Counted from the stretch's first letter, positions 6,403 to 13,198 are shown. The stretch is DNA of 13,597 bases from Leptospira sp. (GCA_027531445.1 JAPZRK010000045.1:1-13597), one strand, 5' to 3'. Numbers and translations: made by a program. The notes: generated by a model not told the origin, from the sequence alone.

Positions 6403-7371
6403 ATGAAAAACAAAAACCATGTCATCATGCATTATTTACCAAACCTATTTACCTACTTTCGTGAAGAACAATCCATCAAGATTCCGGTTGGGTTTTCCCG
6501 TTCACCAAACAAACCGAAATTGCTATTGGATTGGTTAAAGAATCACAATCTACATTATGTAAAGTTACGCAAGGATTGGAACCCCTTTCAAAAGGAGGAT
6601 TTTTTGATTGCCCATACCGAAGAATACGTTGACTCTTTTTTTGAAGGAGGTCGACTTGCGGATTCTAACGGACTGTCTTGGAATCCTGAGTTTGCAAGAA
6701 GTGTACAATATACGAACGCCTCGTTATATGAGGCGATAAAGAATTCACTCGACCACCCCGGAGAAATATCTTTTTCACCTACGTCTGGCTTCCATCATGC
6801 AACACCTGAAAGGGGACACGGTTTTTGTTCATTTTCTGGACAAGTCATTGCATCTGTTAAACACTACCGGGAGAGAGGCGTCTGTGGCGCGTACATTGAT
6901 CTCGACGAACATTTTGGAAATTCCATTGAGGATAGTCGGGAATTTTGTCCTGATCTGAATTTGGCAGTTCCGAAAGGAGCCAATGTCAATCCTAGTGGCC
7001 GAAACCAAAAATACATTAAATCTTTGGAAGAAAAATTACAAAGTTTAAATCTACATATCTTGGAAAACCGAATTCACTATATCGTAGTCTGTTCTGGTGC
7101 AGATTCTTTGGAAGATGATGACCTCGGGAGTTCTCTCGCATTAAAAGAATGGCTCGCGTGTAAGCGGATTGTTTACGAATGGATATTAGACCTCTCAAAG
7201 CAATTAGGGCGCCATATACCTGTTACGATCACATTGTTTGGTGGCTATAGGCAAGATCATTTCGAATCAGTTTTGGATGCCCATACCCAAGATTTGCTTA
7301 TCTGTCTTGAGGTATTGAGCGGAGTAAAAACAGACTATGATTCTGTCTATCGTCCGAGAAATTTGCCTTAA
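6403..7371 (+). CDS. Histone-deacetylase-family (class II-like) amidohydrolase
   Basis: 322 aa. Members remove acetyl or related acyl groups from lysines or polyamines using a zinc ion. The catalytic set looks complete: His dyad GFHHA (H131-H132), GHGFCSF (138-144), the metal-binding IDLDEHFGNS (D168 and H170), SGADSLEDDDLG (D234) and the transition-state tyrosine in LFGGY (Y282). ATG 6403 is chosen because AAGGA lies 7 nt upstream and the promoter -10 is at 6373-6378; the frame extends further upstream to a TTG at 6367, but that lies upstream of the predicted transcription start. It is the first gene of a plus-strand run with the two nucleotidyltransferase genes. The substrate is unknown; bacterial relatives act on acetylpolyamines, acetoin-pathway proteins or small acylated molecules. 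Cytoplasmic. Confidence 0.88.
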   Translation: MKNKNHVIMHYLPNLFTYFREEQSIKIPVGFSRSPNKPKLLLDWLKNHNLHYVKLRKDWNPFQKEDFLIAHTEEYVDSFFEGGRLADSNGLSWNPEFARSVQYTNASLYEAIKNSLDHPGEISFSPTSGFHHATPERGHGFCSFSGQVIASVKHYRERGVCGAYIDLDEHFGNSIEDSREFCPDLNLAVPKGANVNPSGRNQKYIKSLEEKLQSLNLHILENRIHYIVVCSGADSLEDDDLGSSLALKEWLACKRIVYEWILDLSKQLGRHIPVTITLFGGYRQDHFESVLDAHTQDLLICLEVLSGVKTDYDSVYRPRNLP

Positions 7372-7477
7372 CCAATATGACAAACAAGCGATGGTCTTGC
7401 TTTGGGAATACTGGAATGAAGTGGTAGGGGAGCGGTGAGAACTAATAAATACCTTACGCGAATCCAAACCAATCTTA

Positions 7478-7717
7478 ATGGCAAACTACGGCCTAAAAAG
7501 CATCGGTATTTTCGGATCGTTCTCGAGGAATGAGAATAATTTAGAAAGCGATGTAGATTTGCTCGTCGACATTTCGGAAGCAAAATTTGACTACTTGGCA
7601 GGGATGCAAAATTACCTAGAAATGAAACTGGTTCGGTCTGTTGATCTTGTAAGATTAAGACCAAACCTTCGTAAATCCTTCATCGACAAAATACAAAGAG
7701 AAATCATAAATGTCTAA
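7478..7717 (+). CDS. Minimal nucleotidyltransferase (MNT), MntA-type antitoxin-like
   Basis: 79 aa from the ATG at 7478. It has the polymerase-beta-type signature GSFSR...SDVDLLVD (G13-S14, D25, D27) and a third acid in SVDLV (D56). MNT proteins of the MntA-HepT modules neutralise a HEPN RNase by adding AMP to it. The frame is open upstream back to a TGA at 7436-7438, and the extra codons encode ELINTLRESKPIL, which looks like the usual first helix of MntA. The true protein may therefore begin earlier, for example at a non-ATG codon near 7445 preceded by GGTGAG. It overlaps the next gene by 8 nt, indicating translational coupling. No HEPN gene follows it directly. Confidence 0.75.
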   Translation: MANYGLKSIGIFGSFSRNENNLESDVDLLVDISEAKFDYLAGMQNYLEMKLVRSVDLVRLRPNLRKSFIDKIQREIINV

Positions 7718-8018
7718 AGAACTAAGCGAAATATTTGAAATCCTTAACCATGATCTTGCTTCCATGGATTTATCCTTTTTAGGTATATTTGGATCACGTG
7801 CCCGTGGTGACAATACTGAACAAAGCGATTATGATATTCTATTTGAAGATACTGAAGCATTCAGGAAAAAATTCCGTGGTTTTAACCGTGCTTATCGACT
7901 TGAAGTCGTTAAACTAGAATTGGAAAAAAAGTTAGGTAAACATGTTGATTTAGTGAACAAGAGAACTCTTGGAACGATTGGATCAAAATACATTCTTAAG
8001 GATTTGGTGAATACTTGA
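7710..8018 (+). CDS. Second minimal nucleotidyltransferase (MNT)
   Basis: 102 aa with GIFGSRARGDN (G28-S29, R30, R32), QSDYDIL (D40, D42) and a third acid in KHVDLV (D80). This is a complete MNT catalytic core. The ATG lies inside the end of the upstream MNT gene. Normally a HEPN toxin gene follows such an antitoxin; here only the last 17 or so codons of one survive immediately downstream in another frame. The antitoxin is apparently an orphan unless it acts on a HEPN protein encoded elsewhere. Confidence 0.82.
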   Translation: MSKELSEIFEILNHDLASMDLSFLGIFGSRARGDNTEQSDYDILFEDTEAFRKKFRGFNRAYRLEVVKLELEKKLGKHVDLVNKRTLGTIGSKYILKDLVNT

Positions 8019-8067
8019 AACTGATCTTCCTGATTTAAAAGTGAAAATTGATTCTATCTTAAAATAA
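8011..8067 (+). pseudogene. C-terminal remnant of a HEPN (HepT-like) toxin gene
   Basis: Right at the end of the second MNT gene, another frame encodes ILETDLPDLKVKIDSILK followed by TAA. That is the characteristic C-terminal helix of HepT/DUF86 HEPN proteins (family style: I.NDLP.LK..I..IL). An in-frame TGA at 8008-8010 precedes it, there is no start codon, and the RX4-6H RNase motif is absent. It looks like a deletion fused the MNT tail to the toxin's last codons. Confidence 0.6.
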
Positions 8068-8081
8068 CCTCTCCCTCTGCG

Positions 8082-8127
8082 ATTCGGAAGATTTCATTCC
8101 GAAACCTTTATCCTACCCGTGTATACT
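8082..8127 (+). promoter_or_regulatory. Palindromic operator, site 4, promoter for the AAA+ gene
   Basis: The palindrome TTCGGAA (8083-8089), 7-nt spacer, TTCCGAA (8097-8103) is centred at 8093. TATACT (8122-8127) begins 17 nt after the 8-nt arm TTCCGAAA. The predicted start is near 8134, followed by AAGGAG (8151-8156) and the ATG at 8167. No -35 hexamer is present. The minus side has only TTTTAA in the mirror position and no gene, so this site is judged one-directional. Confidence 0.75.
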
Positions 8128-8166
8128 TTTCCTATAAATCAATTGGAAACAAGGAGAGTATAACAA

Positions 8167-10434
8167 ATGCGCCGAATCAAAAGACCATCGCTAGAGCTTA
8201 CAAATTCAAAAGATCTACAGCAAACAGTGTATCATTTTTTACTGAAACATATCGGAGAGGTGGATCTCATTGACTATGATTTCAAAAGTCTATTCTCTTT
8301 GCTCGAGGAAGATGTATTAGATGGCCTTGTAAAAGAAATCTTTTTACCTTTTCATCAAGTTGAGGAAGAAGAAGGCTCACTCCCCGTGATTCAAAAAGAG
8401 AGAATTCATTCTCGTTTCGGAACGATTAAAATTCGTAAAACAAAACATCTACCAAGTTTTGAATCTGTGGCAAATGAAAATTATACTTTAAGTGAGCTTG
8501 ACTCAGATGCCTCCGCATTTTGTCGTTTGGCGCCAAACGGATCTAGTATCATCGGGGCCTACCTCTTGGAAGCAATCTCCTTAAAGAACCAAAATTTCAG
8601 CTTAGAAAATACACACCTCTATCGAAAGATTGCAAATACGTTGCGTGAGCTTGGGCTAGCCGAGAAAAACATTCCCTTTCTCTTGTTTGCCTCTTGTTTG
8701 GTTCTCGTTCCTTCCTTAGATGATTTTATGGGAGGTATGACTAGAGATTTGTCGCATGTCTTCATACAAAAAATGACCGATCACAATATTTCAGATATCA
8801 TTCGGATGGGAGCGACTAATTCTAATTATGTGAATTTTGGGATTCTGGAAGAAAATGGACGTCGCAGCGAATCAATCGCACTTTCCACTAGATTTCGTGA
8901 ATTCATTCTAGATGATTCTGCAGAGTGTTTTGGATTGAATCTAGTGAAACAGGATAATGATGTCTGTCAGCCACTTTCTAGCTTTTTCCTGCCCGAAGGA
9001 GAAAAGAACAAAATACTCAATCTTCTAAAAAGCACAAAGCCAGTTAAAATACTGTTACACGGAACTCCGGGGACGGGTAAGACGGAATTTGCAAGAAGTG
9101 TGATACGGGAAGCAGGGCTTGGAATTCATAAAGTGGATTCTGAGGATCCCGACTATCAGAGCGAACGGAAGGCCGCCTTAGTGTTAGGAGATAAGGTAGC
9201 AGCTGACCCATCGCAGTGTCTCATTTTTGATGAGGCAGATGATCTACTCAATGAAGACAGACAAAGTTTCATCAAATCAATTTTTGGAGGAAATCAAGGC
9301 GTTGCTGAAAGGAAAATATGGATGAATGATTTTTTAGACGGATCAAAAGGTAGAGTCATATTCATTACCAATGAGTCGGATAATATCCATGAATCCGTCT
9401 TACGAAGATTTGATTATAATATAGAGTTTATGCCATCCGAATTTAAGCAACGAAGATATTATTGGAATCGAGTTCTTGAAATCGAAGGAAAATCCAGTGA
9501 ATTTTGTGAATCTGAGATTGATGAGTTAGCCGAAAAATTTCCAGTTGGCGTCGGCGGGATTTCTACGGGAGTTCAGGCCGCAAAGAAAATTCTATCGGTT
9601 ACTCCTGCATCTGATTTTAAGCCCATCTTACACGATGTAGTTTCCAAACACGTACAGTTGATCGGAGAAAAAATAAAGAAACCAACACTTTCCAAATCTC
9701 CCTATGATCGATCCATTTTGAATGTAGATGCGAGTCTGGAAGGCCTTGAACATTTGGTCGCCGAATATAAAGAGTCTCTCTATAGTGCTGAGTCCTTTGG
9801 AGGTGGATCCCTCTGTCTCTTGTTCTATGGCAAACCCGGTACAGGCAAGACAGAATACACCCGTTATTTGGCTAAGAAATATGAGATGGAGCTAATCCAA
9901 AAAAGGTCTTCCGACTTACAAAATCCATTTCTTGGTATGACCGAAAAGAATATCGCTCAGGCCTTTCAAGAAGCCGAACGAAAAAAAGCGATTTTCTTTT
10001 TGGATGAGGCGGATTCATTTTTTAGAAGTAGAGAACTTGCTTCTCGTTCTTGGGAAGGTTCTCAGACAAATGAATTCCTTACCTGGATGGAAAGTTTCCA
10101 AGGTATCTTTATCGCTTCGACGAATTTTCTCACCGACTTTGATCAGGCCGCCTTGCGCCGATTTGCTTGGAAAGGGGAGTTCAAACCACTGGACCGAGAT
10201 GCAAAGATAAGAATTTTGAATGCTTATTTCCCTTTGGTTTTTCCTAAGTTCACTCATTTGGAACTAGAAAACATTAAGGATATTCCCGGGTTAACTCCGG
10301 GGGACTACAAAGCGGTTTTGAATCAGTTTCGTTTTCGCGATCCAAATCTGCTGACAACAATTGAGATTGAAATCGCCCTTCGAAAGGAAGCCTCCTTTAA
10401 GTCTGAAAATGCAAAGAAGATTGTCGGCTTCTAA
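8167..10434 (+). CDS. Tandem AAA+ ATPase (two AAA modules)
   Basis: 755 aa, soluble. Residues 1-270 are a non-AAA N-terminal region I do not recognise. Module 1 has Walker A GTPGTGKT (299-306), Walker B CLIFDEAD (351-358), a sensor-1-like FITNES and an arginine-finger-like VLRRFDY. Module 2 has Walker A GKPGTGKT (555-562), Walker B FFLDEAD (610-616), ASTN and ALRRFAW. The arrangement resembles classic AAA unfoldases/remodelers of the p97/Vps4 type, which form hexamers that thread or disassemble proteins; no protease domain is attached. It has a strong ribosome-binding site (AAGGAG) and its own TTCGGAA-type promoter. A terminator follows, then the WYL regulator gene. The client protein is unknown; coupling to a WYL regulator suggests a stress-response or defence role, which is inference. 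Confidence 0.85.
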   Translation: MRRIKRPSLELTNSKDLQQTVYHFLLKHIGEVDLIDYDFKSLFSLLEEDVLDGLVKEIFLPFHQVEEEEGSLPVIQKERIHSRFGTIKIRKTKHLPSFESVANENYTLSELDSDASAFCRLAPNGSSIIGAYLLEAISLKNQNFSLENTHLYRKIANTLRELGLAEKNIPFLLFASCLVLVPSLDDFMGGMTRDLSHVFIQKMTDHNISDIIRMGATNSNYVNFGILEENGRRSESIALSTRFREFILDDSAECFGLNLVKQDNDVCQPLSSFFLPEGEKNKILNLLKSTKPVKILLHGTPGTGKTEFARSVIREAGLGIHKVDSEDPDYQSERKAALVLGDKVAADPSQCLIFDEADDLLNEDRQSFIKSIFGGNQGVAERKIWMNDFLDGSKGRVIFITNESDNIHESVLRRFDYNIEFMPSEFKQRRYYWNRVLEIEGKSSEFCESEIDELAEKFPVGVGGISTGVQAAKKILSVTPASDFKPILHDVVSKHVQLIGEKIKKPTLSKSPYDRSILNVDASLEGLEHLVAEYKESLYSAESFGGGSLCLLFYGKPGTGKTEYTRYLAKKYEMELIQKRSSDLQNPFLGMTEKNIAQAFQEAERKKAIFFLDEADSFFRSRELASRSWEGSQTNEFLTWMESFQGIFIASTNFLTDFDQAALRRFAWKGEFKPLDRDAKIRILNAYFPLVFPKFTHLELENIKDIPGLTPGDYKAVLNQFRFRDPNLLTTIEIEIALRKEASFKSENAKKIVGF

Positions 10435-10452
10435 ACTCGCTGTTCCTCAGCT

Positions 10453-10487
10453 GGCTGTTTGGAGGCGACTTCAGACAGCCGTTTTTT
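10453..10487 (+). terminator. Strong intrinsic terminator after the AAA+ gene
   Basis: A 12-bp stem (10453-10464 with 10469-10480, two G-T wobbles) is closed by a GCGA (GNRA-type) loop and followed by GTTTTTT (10481-10487). It lies 18 nt after the AAA+ stop codon and 78 nt before the WYL gene, so the two genes are partly or wholly uncoupled. Confidence 0.85.
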
Positions 10488-10564
10488 GGAACTATTTCTT
10501 CTTCCCTTTTGGTTGTATCATCAAATATTGTTCTCATTTCGCACATTCTTTACGAGAAGGGCAG

Positions 10565-11608
10565 ATGACTAAAAAAGAAAACAACCAACTCAGAATCGGA
10601 ATCGAGGCATATGCCTTTGCCCGCGAATTTATCTATAAGAGTAGAGGAGAAAACCAGTATAAGGCGGGTGATATCTATCTTCTCTTAGATGAGCTGTATT
10701 CTGCAAAGATCGGGGTAGATCACGAAACGAAAGCTTTAAAGAATGAAACGCCGACATCTGCAGAAGAAAAATTACGCAAACGCTACCAATCCAATCTTGA
10801 TCTAGTGAAAACGAGGTATGGGTTTGATTTTAACTTTCAAGAAAAATCTTTGGATGCCCAATTTGAAGGATATCCTAATCGCATCCATTCCATGTGCAAA
10901 GACTATCTATCTGAATTCTGTTTTTATTTCAGTGATGAAACACTCCGCGTCGCAATAAATAATTGGAATCCACCTGGTGATCTTCTCTATTTTCTAATTG
11001 TTCTACGTTATGCCATAGAATGTGATTTTAGGATTAAATTTAATTATCGGAAATTGATGTTTCCCTTATTGCCCACTACAAGAACGATTCTTCCAAAGCT
11101 CATCACCTTAAAGGACAATCATCTGGGCATCATCGGAGTCGATAGCCAGGACAAACAAACCAAATCCTTCCTTCTCAGTCGCATCAGCAACTTACAAACC
11201 AATTTTGTAAGAGCATTTCGAGAACGACCAGAAGATAATGCACGTTCTGCGCCATTTAACTACGCAGAATATTTAGCCCATAATCCATCTGCCAAGTATC
11301 ACAAAGAAGTCAAAGAATACGAAATCTCTATCTCTTTGAATAATCTAGATCTCTTGAAACACTCTCATCTCAATACCATTCCCATTACGATTCTGCATCA
11401 AGATGACAAAGCGGCAAAAATCGTCCTTAAGACTCACGACGAATGGGCAGTCTTTGATATGTTGTTCAATTACGAAACATACGCCAAGTTAATTGGTCCA
11501 GCAGATGTTTTGCGTAAGTTTAACGATAAATTTGAAAGACTAAGGTTGCACTACAACTCGCAGACGGTGCCTCTAAAGAAATCAGCGCGAAAAAAAGGGA
11601 GAAGGTAG
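10565..11608 (+). CDS. WYL-domain transcriptional regulator (divergent)
   Basis: 347 aa from the ATG at 10565 (AGAAGG just upstream); the frame is open further upstream, but that part overlaps the AAA+ gene and the terminator. Residues 1-100 look like a diverged winged helix-turn-helix, with RKRYQSNLDLVKTRYGFDFN in the place where WYL proteins carry the recognition helix and wing. Residues about 150-210 fit the WYL core (CDFRIKFNYRK, LPKLITLKDNHLGIIGVDS, SFLLSRI), though the eponymous W-Y-L triad is replaced by L-G-I. Residues about 245-335 fit the WCX extension (HDEWAVFDMLFNYETYAKLI, then PADVLRKFNDKFERL). WYL proteins sense nucleic acid or nucleotide ligands; PafBC and DriD activate DNA-damage genes, while BrxR and CapW repress defence operons. 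The tail is lysine/arginine-rich. It is the best local candidate for binding the TTCGGAA palindromes. Confidence 0.72.
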   Translation: MTKKENNQLRIGIEAYAFAREFIYKSRGENQYKAGDIYLLLDELYSAKIGVDHETKALKNETPTSAEEKLRKRYQSNLDLVKTRYGFDFNFQEKSLDAQFEGYPNRIHSMCKDYLSEFCFYFSDETLRVAINNWNPPGDLLYFLIVLRYAIECDFRIKFNYRKLMFPLLPTTRTILPKLITLKDNHLGIIGVDSQDKQTKSFLLSRISNLQTNFVRAFRERPEDNARSAPFNYAEYLAHNPSAKYHKEVKEYEISISLNNLDLLKHSHLNTIPITILHQDDKAAKIVLKTHDEWAVFDMLFNYETYAKLIGPADVLRKFNDKFERLRLHYNSQTVPLKKSARKKGRR

Positions 11609-11625
11609 CGCAAACGAGCAGTGGC

Positions 11626-11670
11626 TTTCGGAAGTATTTCTTCCGAAAAAACAGAAATTTTGTGTATCAG
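11626..11670 (+). promoter_or_regulatory. Palindromic operator, site 5, without an obvious target gene
   Basis: The palindrome TTTCGGAA (11626-11633), 7-nt spacer, TTCCGAAA (11641-11648) is centred at 11637. The best -10 candidate is TATCAG (11665-11670) after 16 nt, weaker and one base closer than at the other sites. The first ATG downstream (11680) opens only an 8-codon frame (MLPELTND). It may be a decayed promoter whose gene has been lost, or it may serve the vapBC 300 nt further on. Confidence 0.55.
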
Positions 11671-11855
11671 AAACACCACATGCTCCCCGAACTTACTAAT
11701 GATTGATAGAGAGTCTCATTCTTACACCAATGTCTAAACTGTTTTTCGTGTTCATGTTTTACGATTGAATCATTATAACTTCCAACATTATCCTGATCAA
11801 TTGGATAGGAGTCATATTCAAAACAATCTTTACATCTAACGCTGCAATCACGCAG
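11667..11855 (-). pseudogene. Remnant of an unidentified Cys/His-containing protein gene
   Basis: Within the 390-nt stretch between the WYL gene and vapB (11609-11998), the minus strand has a 62-codon open frame directly after an in-frame TAA, with no ATG, GTG or TTG start. Its composition looks protein-like: CSVRCKDCFEYDSY near the beginning, KHEHEKQFRHWC in the middle and MWCF at the end. The CxxxCxxC and HxH residues could be a small metal-binding unit. Its stop overlaps the -10 of site 5. I take it as the end of a truncated gene. Apart from site 5 and a possible vapB promoter, I see nothing else in this stretch. Confidence 0.35.
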
Positions 11856-11930
11856 TTAAATTCTAACCGACAGATCAAGCAAACTTTGGAAATTAATTTT
11901 CTGAAGTCACGTATACATCAAGAATTCCTC

Positions 11931-11959
11931 TTGACGAAGGTGGCTAAGATGGCTAGATT
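11931..11959 (+). promoter_or_regulatory. Possible promoter for the second vapBC operon
   Basis: TTGACG (11931-11936), a 17-nt spacer and TAGATT (11954-11959) give a predicted start near 11966. An alternative -10, TATACA (11912-11917), has no well-spaced -35. Weak evidence. Confidence 0.3.
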
Positions 11960-11998
11960 AAAGCAAGAAGTAGGACAAAGACAACTGTACAAATCAAA

Positions 11999-12283
11999 AT
12001 GCTGCGCGATAACCTATCTAAATACCTTCGCATGGTGAAGGCAGGGGAAGTTGTCCTTATCAAAGATAGGAATACGGTAATAGCTGAGCTAAAGCAACCG
12101 TCACCCGAGACCCAGAGTAAAACAGAATGGGAATTTACTAGAGAGAAATTGATTACGGATGGAACCTTGATTCCAGCAAAGATTACTAGCAAAATCAAAT
12201 TACCTGAGATCAAAGGTCCGAAAATGTCTCGAAGAAAATTTCAGGAAATCCTAGACGAAGTGCGTGAGGATAGGTTTCTGTGA
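11999..12283 (+). CDS. vapB: VapB-type antitoxin, start codon uncertain
   Basis: 94 aa from the ATG at 11999, the first standard start in frame. The body matches the other VapB here: NLSKYL, VKAGEVVLIKDRN (residues 13-25), then a lysine-rich toxin-binding tail ending EILDEVREDRFL. Homology clearly continues upstream of this ATG: codons 11978-11998 encode KTTVQIK, aligning with METVGIR of the first VapB, so the first strand of the DNA-binding fold is encoded but lacks a start codon (AAG where ATG is expected). A purine-rich AGTAGGA lies just upstream at 11969-11975. Either the start was mutated, a frameshift separates it from the ATG at 11949 (which has a good upstream GAAGG), or a rare start is used. 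Its stop overlaps the vapC start by 4 nt. Confidence 0.72.
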   Translation: MLRDNLSKYLRMVKAGEVVLIKDRNTVIAELKQPSPETQSKTEWEFTREKLITDGTLIPAKITSKIKLPEIKGPKMSRRKFQEILDEVREDRFL

Positions 12284-12714
12284 TTTATTTAGACTCTAGT
12301 TTTGTTTTATCCTATCTCTTCAAAGAATCAGAGTATCAGTTTTCTAAAGAAATATTAGAGTCAGAGACCAGCCTTTGGAGTTCTGACCTGATGCGATTTG
12401 AATGTATCGTATCGTTTTGGAAAAAATCACCCAAGATAGATGCAGAAAGATTTAAAATCTTAGAATCGCTTTGGAATAAGATCAGCTTCGTGAAATTACA
12501 GGACTCGATACTGGAGATTCTGATTAAAAATCCAAAGATTTCTCAGTTGATGGCTTTAGATTCAATCCATATTGCCTCCATTATCTTCATTGATAAAGCG
12601 ATAGGGAACCAAGTGATACAACTTGCATCCTTCGATGATCGAATGTTAAATGTCGCCAAATCCCTCAAAATCCCAGTTCTTACCAAGCAAACTCCTACGA
12701 AAAAGAAAAGATAA
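12280..12714 (+). CDS. vapC: VapC-like PIN-domain toxin
   Basis: 144 aa, a PIN-domain ribonuclease. The four conserved acids are present: D5 in MIYLDSS, E41 in MRFECIV, D94 in ALDSIHIA and D119 in ASFDDRM, so it should be catalytically competent. The start is GTG in a GTGA overlap with the vapB stop, giving tight translational coupling. The C-terminus is basic (TPTKKKR). Function in the family is cleavage of tRNA or rRNA to arrest translation, controlled by binding of VapB. If the adjacent antitoxin is truncated at its N-terminus, autoregulation might be altered while toxin binding, which uses the C-terminal tail, could persist. Confidence 0.85.
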   Translation: MIYLDSSFVLSYLFKESEYQFSKEILESETSLWSSDLMRFECIVSFWKKSPKIDAERFKILESLWNKISFVKLQDSILEILIKNPKISQLMALDSIHIASIIFIDKAIGNQVIQLASFDDRMLNVAKSLKIPVLTKQTPTKKKR

Positions 12715-12719
12715 CAACC

Positions 12720-13124
12720 ATGCCCTCGCTCAATGATGCATACACTAACACAGACTATTTTGTTAAAGGGCTGAACAAACCTTTGAAGGTAAATGAAGCT
12801 TGCTCATTGCTCGATGCACTCCTGGAGCAATATCAAAAGAGCACTTACGCATACATAACAGCTTGGAATCCCAAAAGCCAAGAGATTCCAATGGAAGAAA
12901 ATTTGGCACGAAATATTCACCTGTTATCCGAATTGGACAAATTGGCTGAGTTAAAGGTGATCCCGGGGGTGGGGCGATCTACCGATGGTTCTTGGGAGGA
13001 GGAAAGTTTCCTTATCCTTGGCATAACAAAAGAAAATGCTCATTCATTAGCGCTTCAATTCGAACAAACAGCCTATTTATGGGGAGAAAAAAGTGGTCGA
13101 GTGAATTTGGTATTTACCGAATAA
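12720..13124 (+). CDS. DUF3293-family protein
   Basis: 134 aa. It has the pattern I associate with DUF3293: AYITAWNPKSQ (residues 44-54), ENLARN (60-65), PGVGRSTDGSWEEESFLILG (about 82-101), and a C-terminal FEQTAYLWGEKSGRVNLVF. The family is of unknown function, small and cytoplasmic. It begins 5 nt after the vapC stop, so it is probably transcribed with vapBC, yet it lacks an obvious ribosome-binding site. There is no sign that it takes part in the toxin-antitoxin function. Confidence 0.75.
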   Translation: MPSLNDAYTNTDYFVKGLNKPLKVNEACSLLDALLEQYQKSTYAYITAWNPKSQEIPMEENLARNIHLLSELDKLAELKVIPGVGRSTDGSWEEESFLILGITKENAHSLALQFEQTAYLWGEKSGRVNLVFTE

Positions 13125-13170
13125 GGGAAAACTTCTGGCAAATATTGTTGCAAAATTACTGGCATATTTT

Positions 13171-13198
13171 TATTCAAACATCAAATAATTTTTGAATA
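13171..13198. repeat. AT-rich inverted repeat upstream of the Fic remnant
   Basis: Arms TATTCAAA (13171-13178) and TTTGAATA (13191-13198) are separated by 12 nt, in the 139-nt gap between the DUF3293 gene and the Fic pseudogene. It could be an operator or a hairpin; there is no T-run after it, so it is not a typical terminator. Confidence 0.3.

Noticed and set aside
7368..7664. 98-codon minus-strand frame over the MNT gene
   Set aside because: Antisense to a clear MNT motif; its protein is serine/arginine/leucine-rich shadow sequence with no family pattern.
8416..8436. TTCGGAA followed by TTCGTA inside the AAA+ gene
   Set aside because: Only one arm matches; the second arm at the 7-nt spacing is wrong and there is no -10 in register. 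Similar single arms at about 1906 and 7572 were rejected for the same reason.
10015..10257. Open frames overlapping the second AAA module on both strands
   Set aside because: They overlap Walker B and sensor motifs of a confident gene; no independent start signals.
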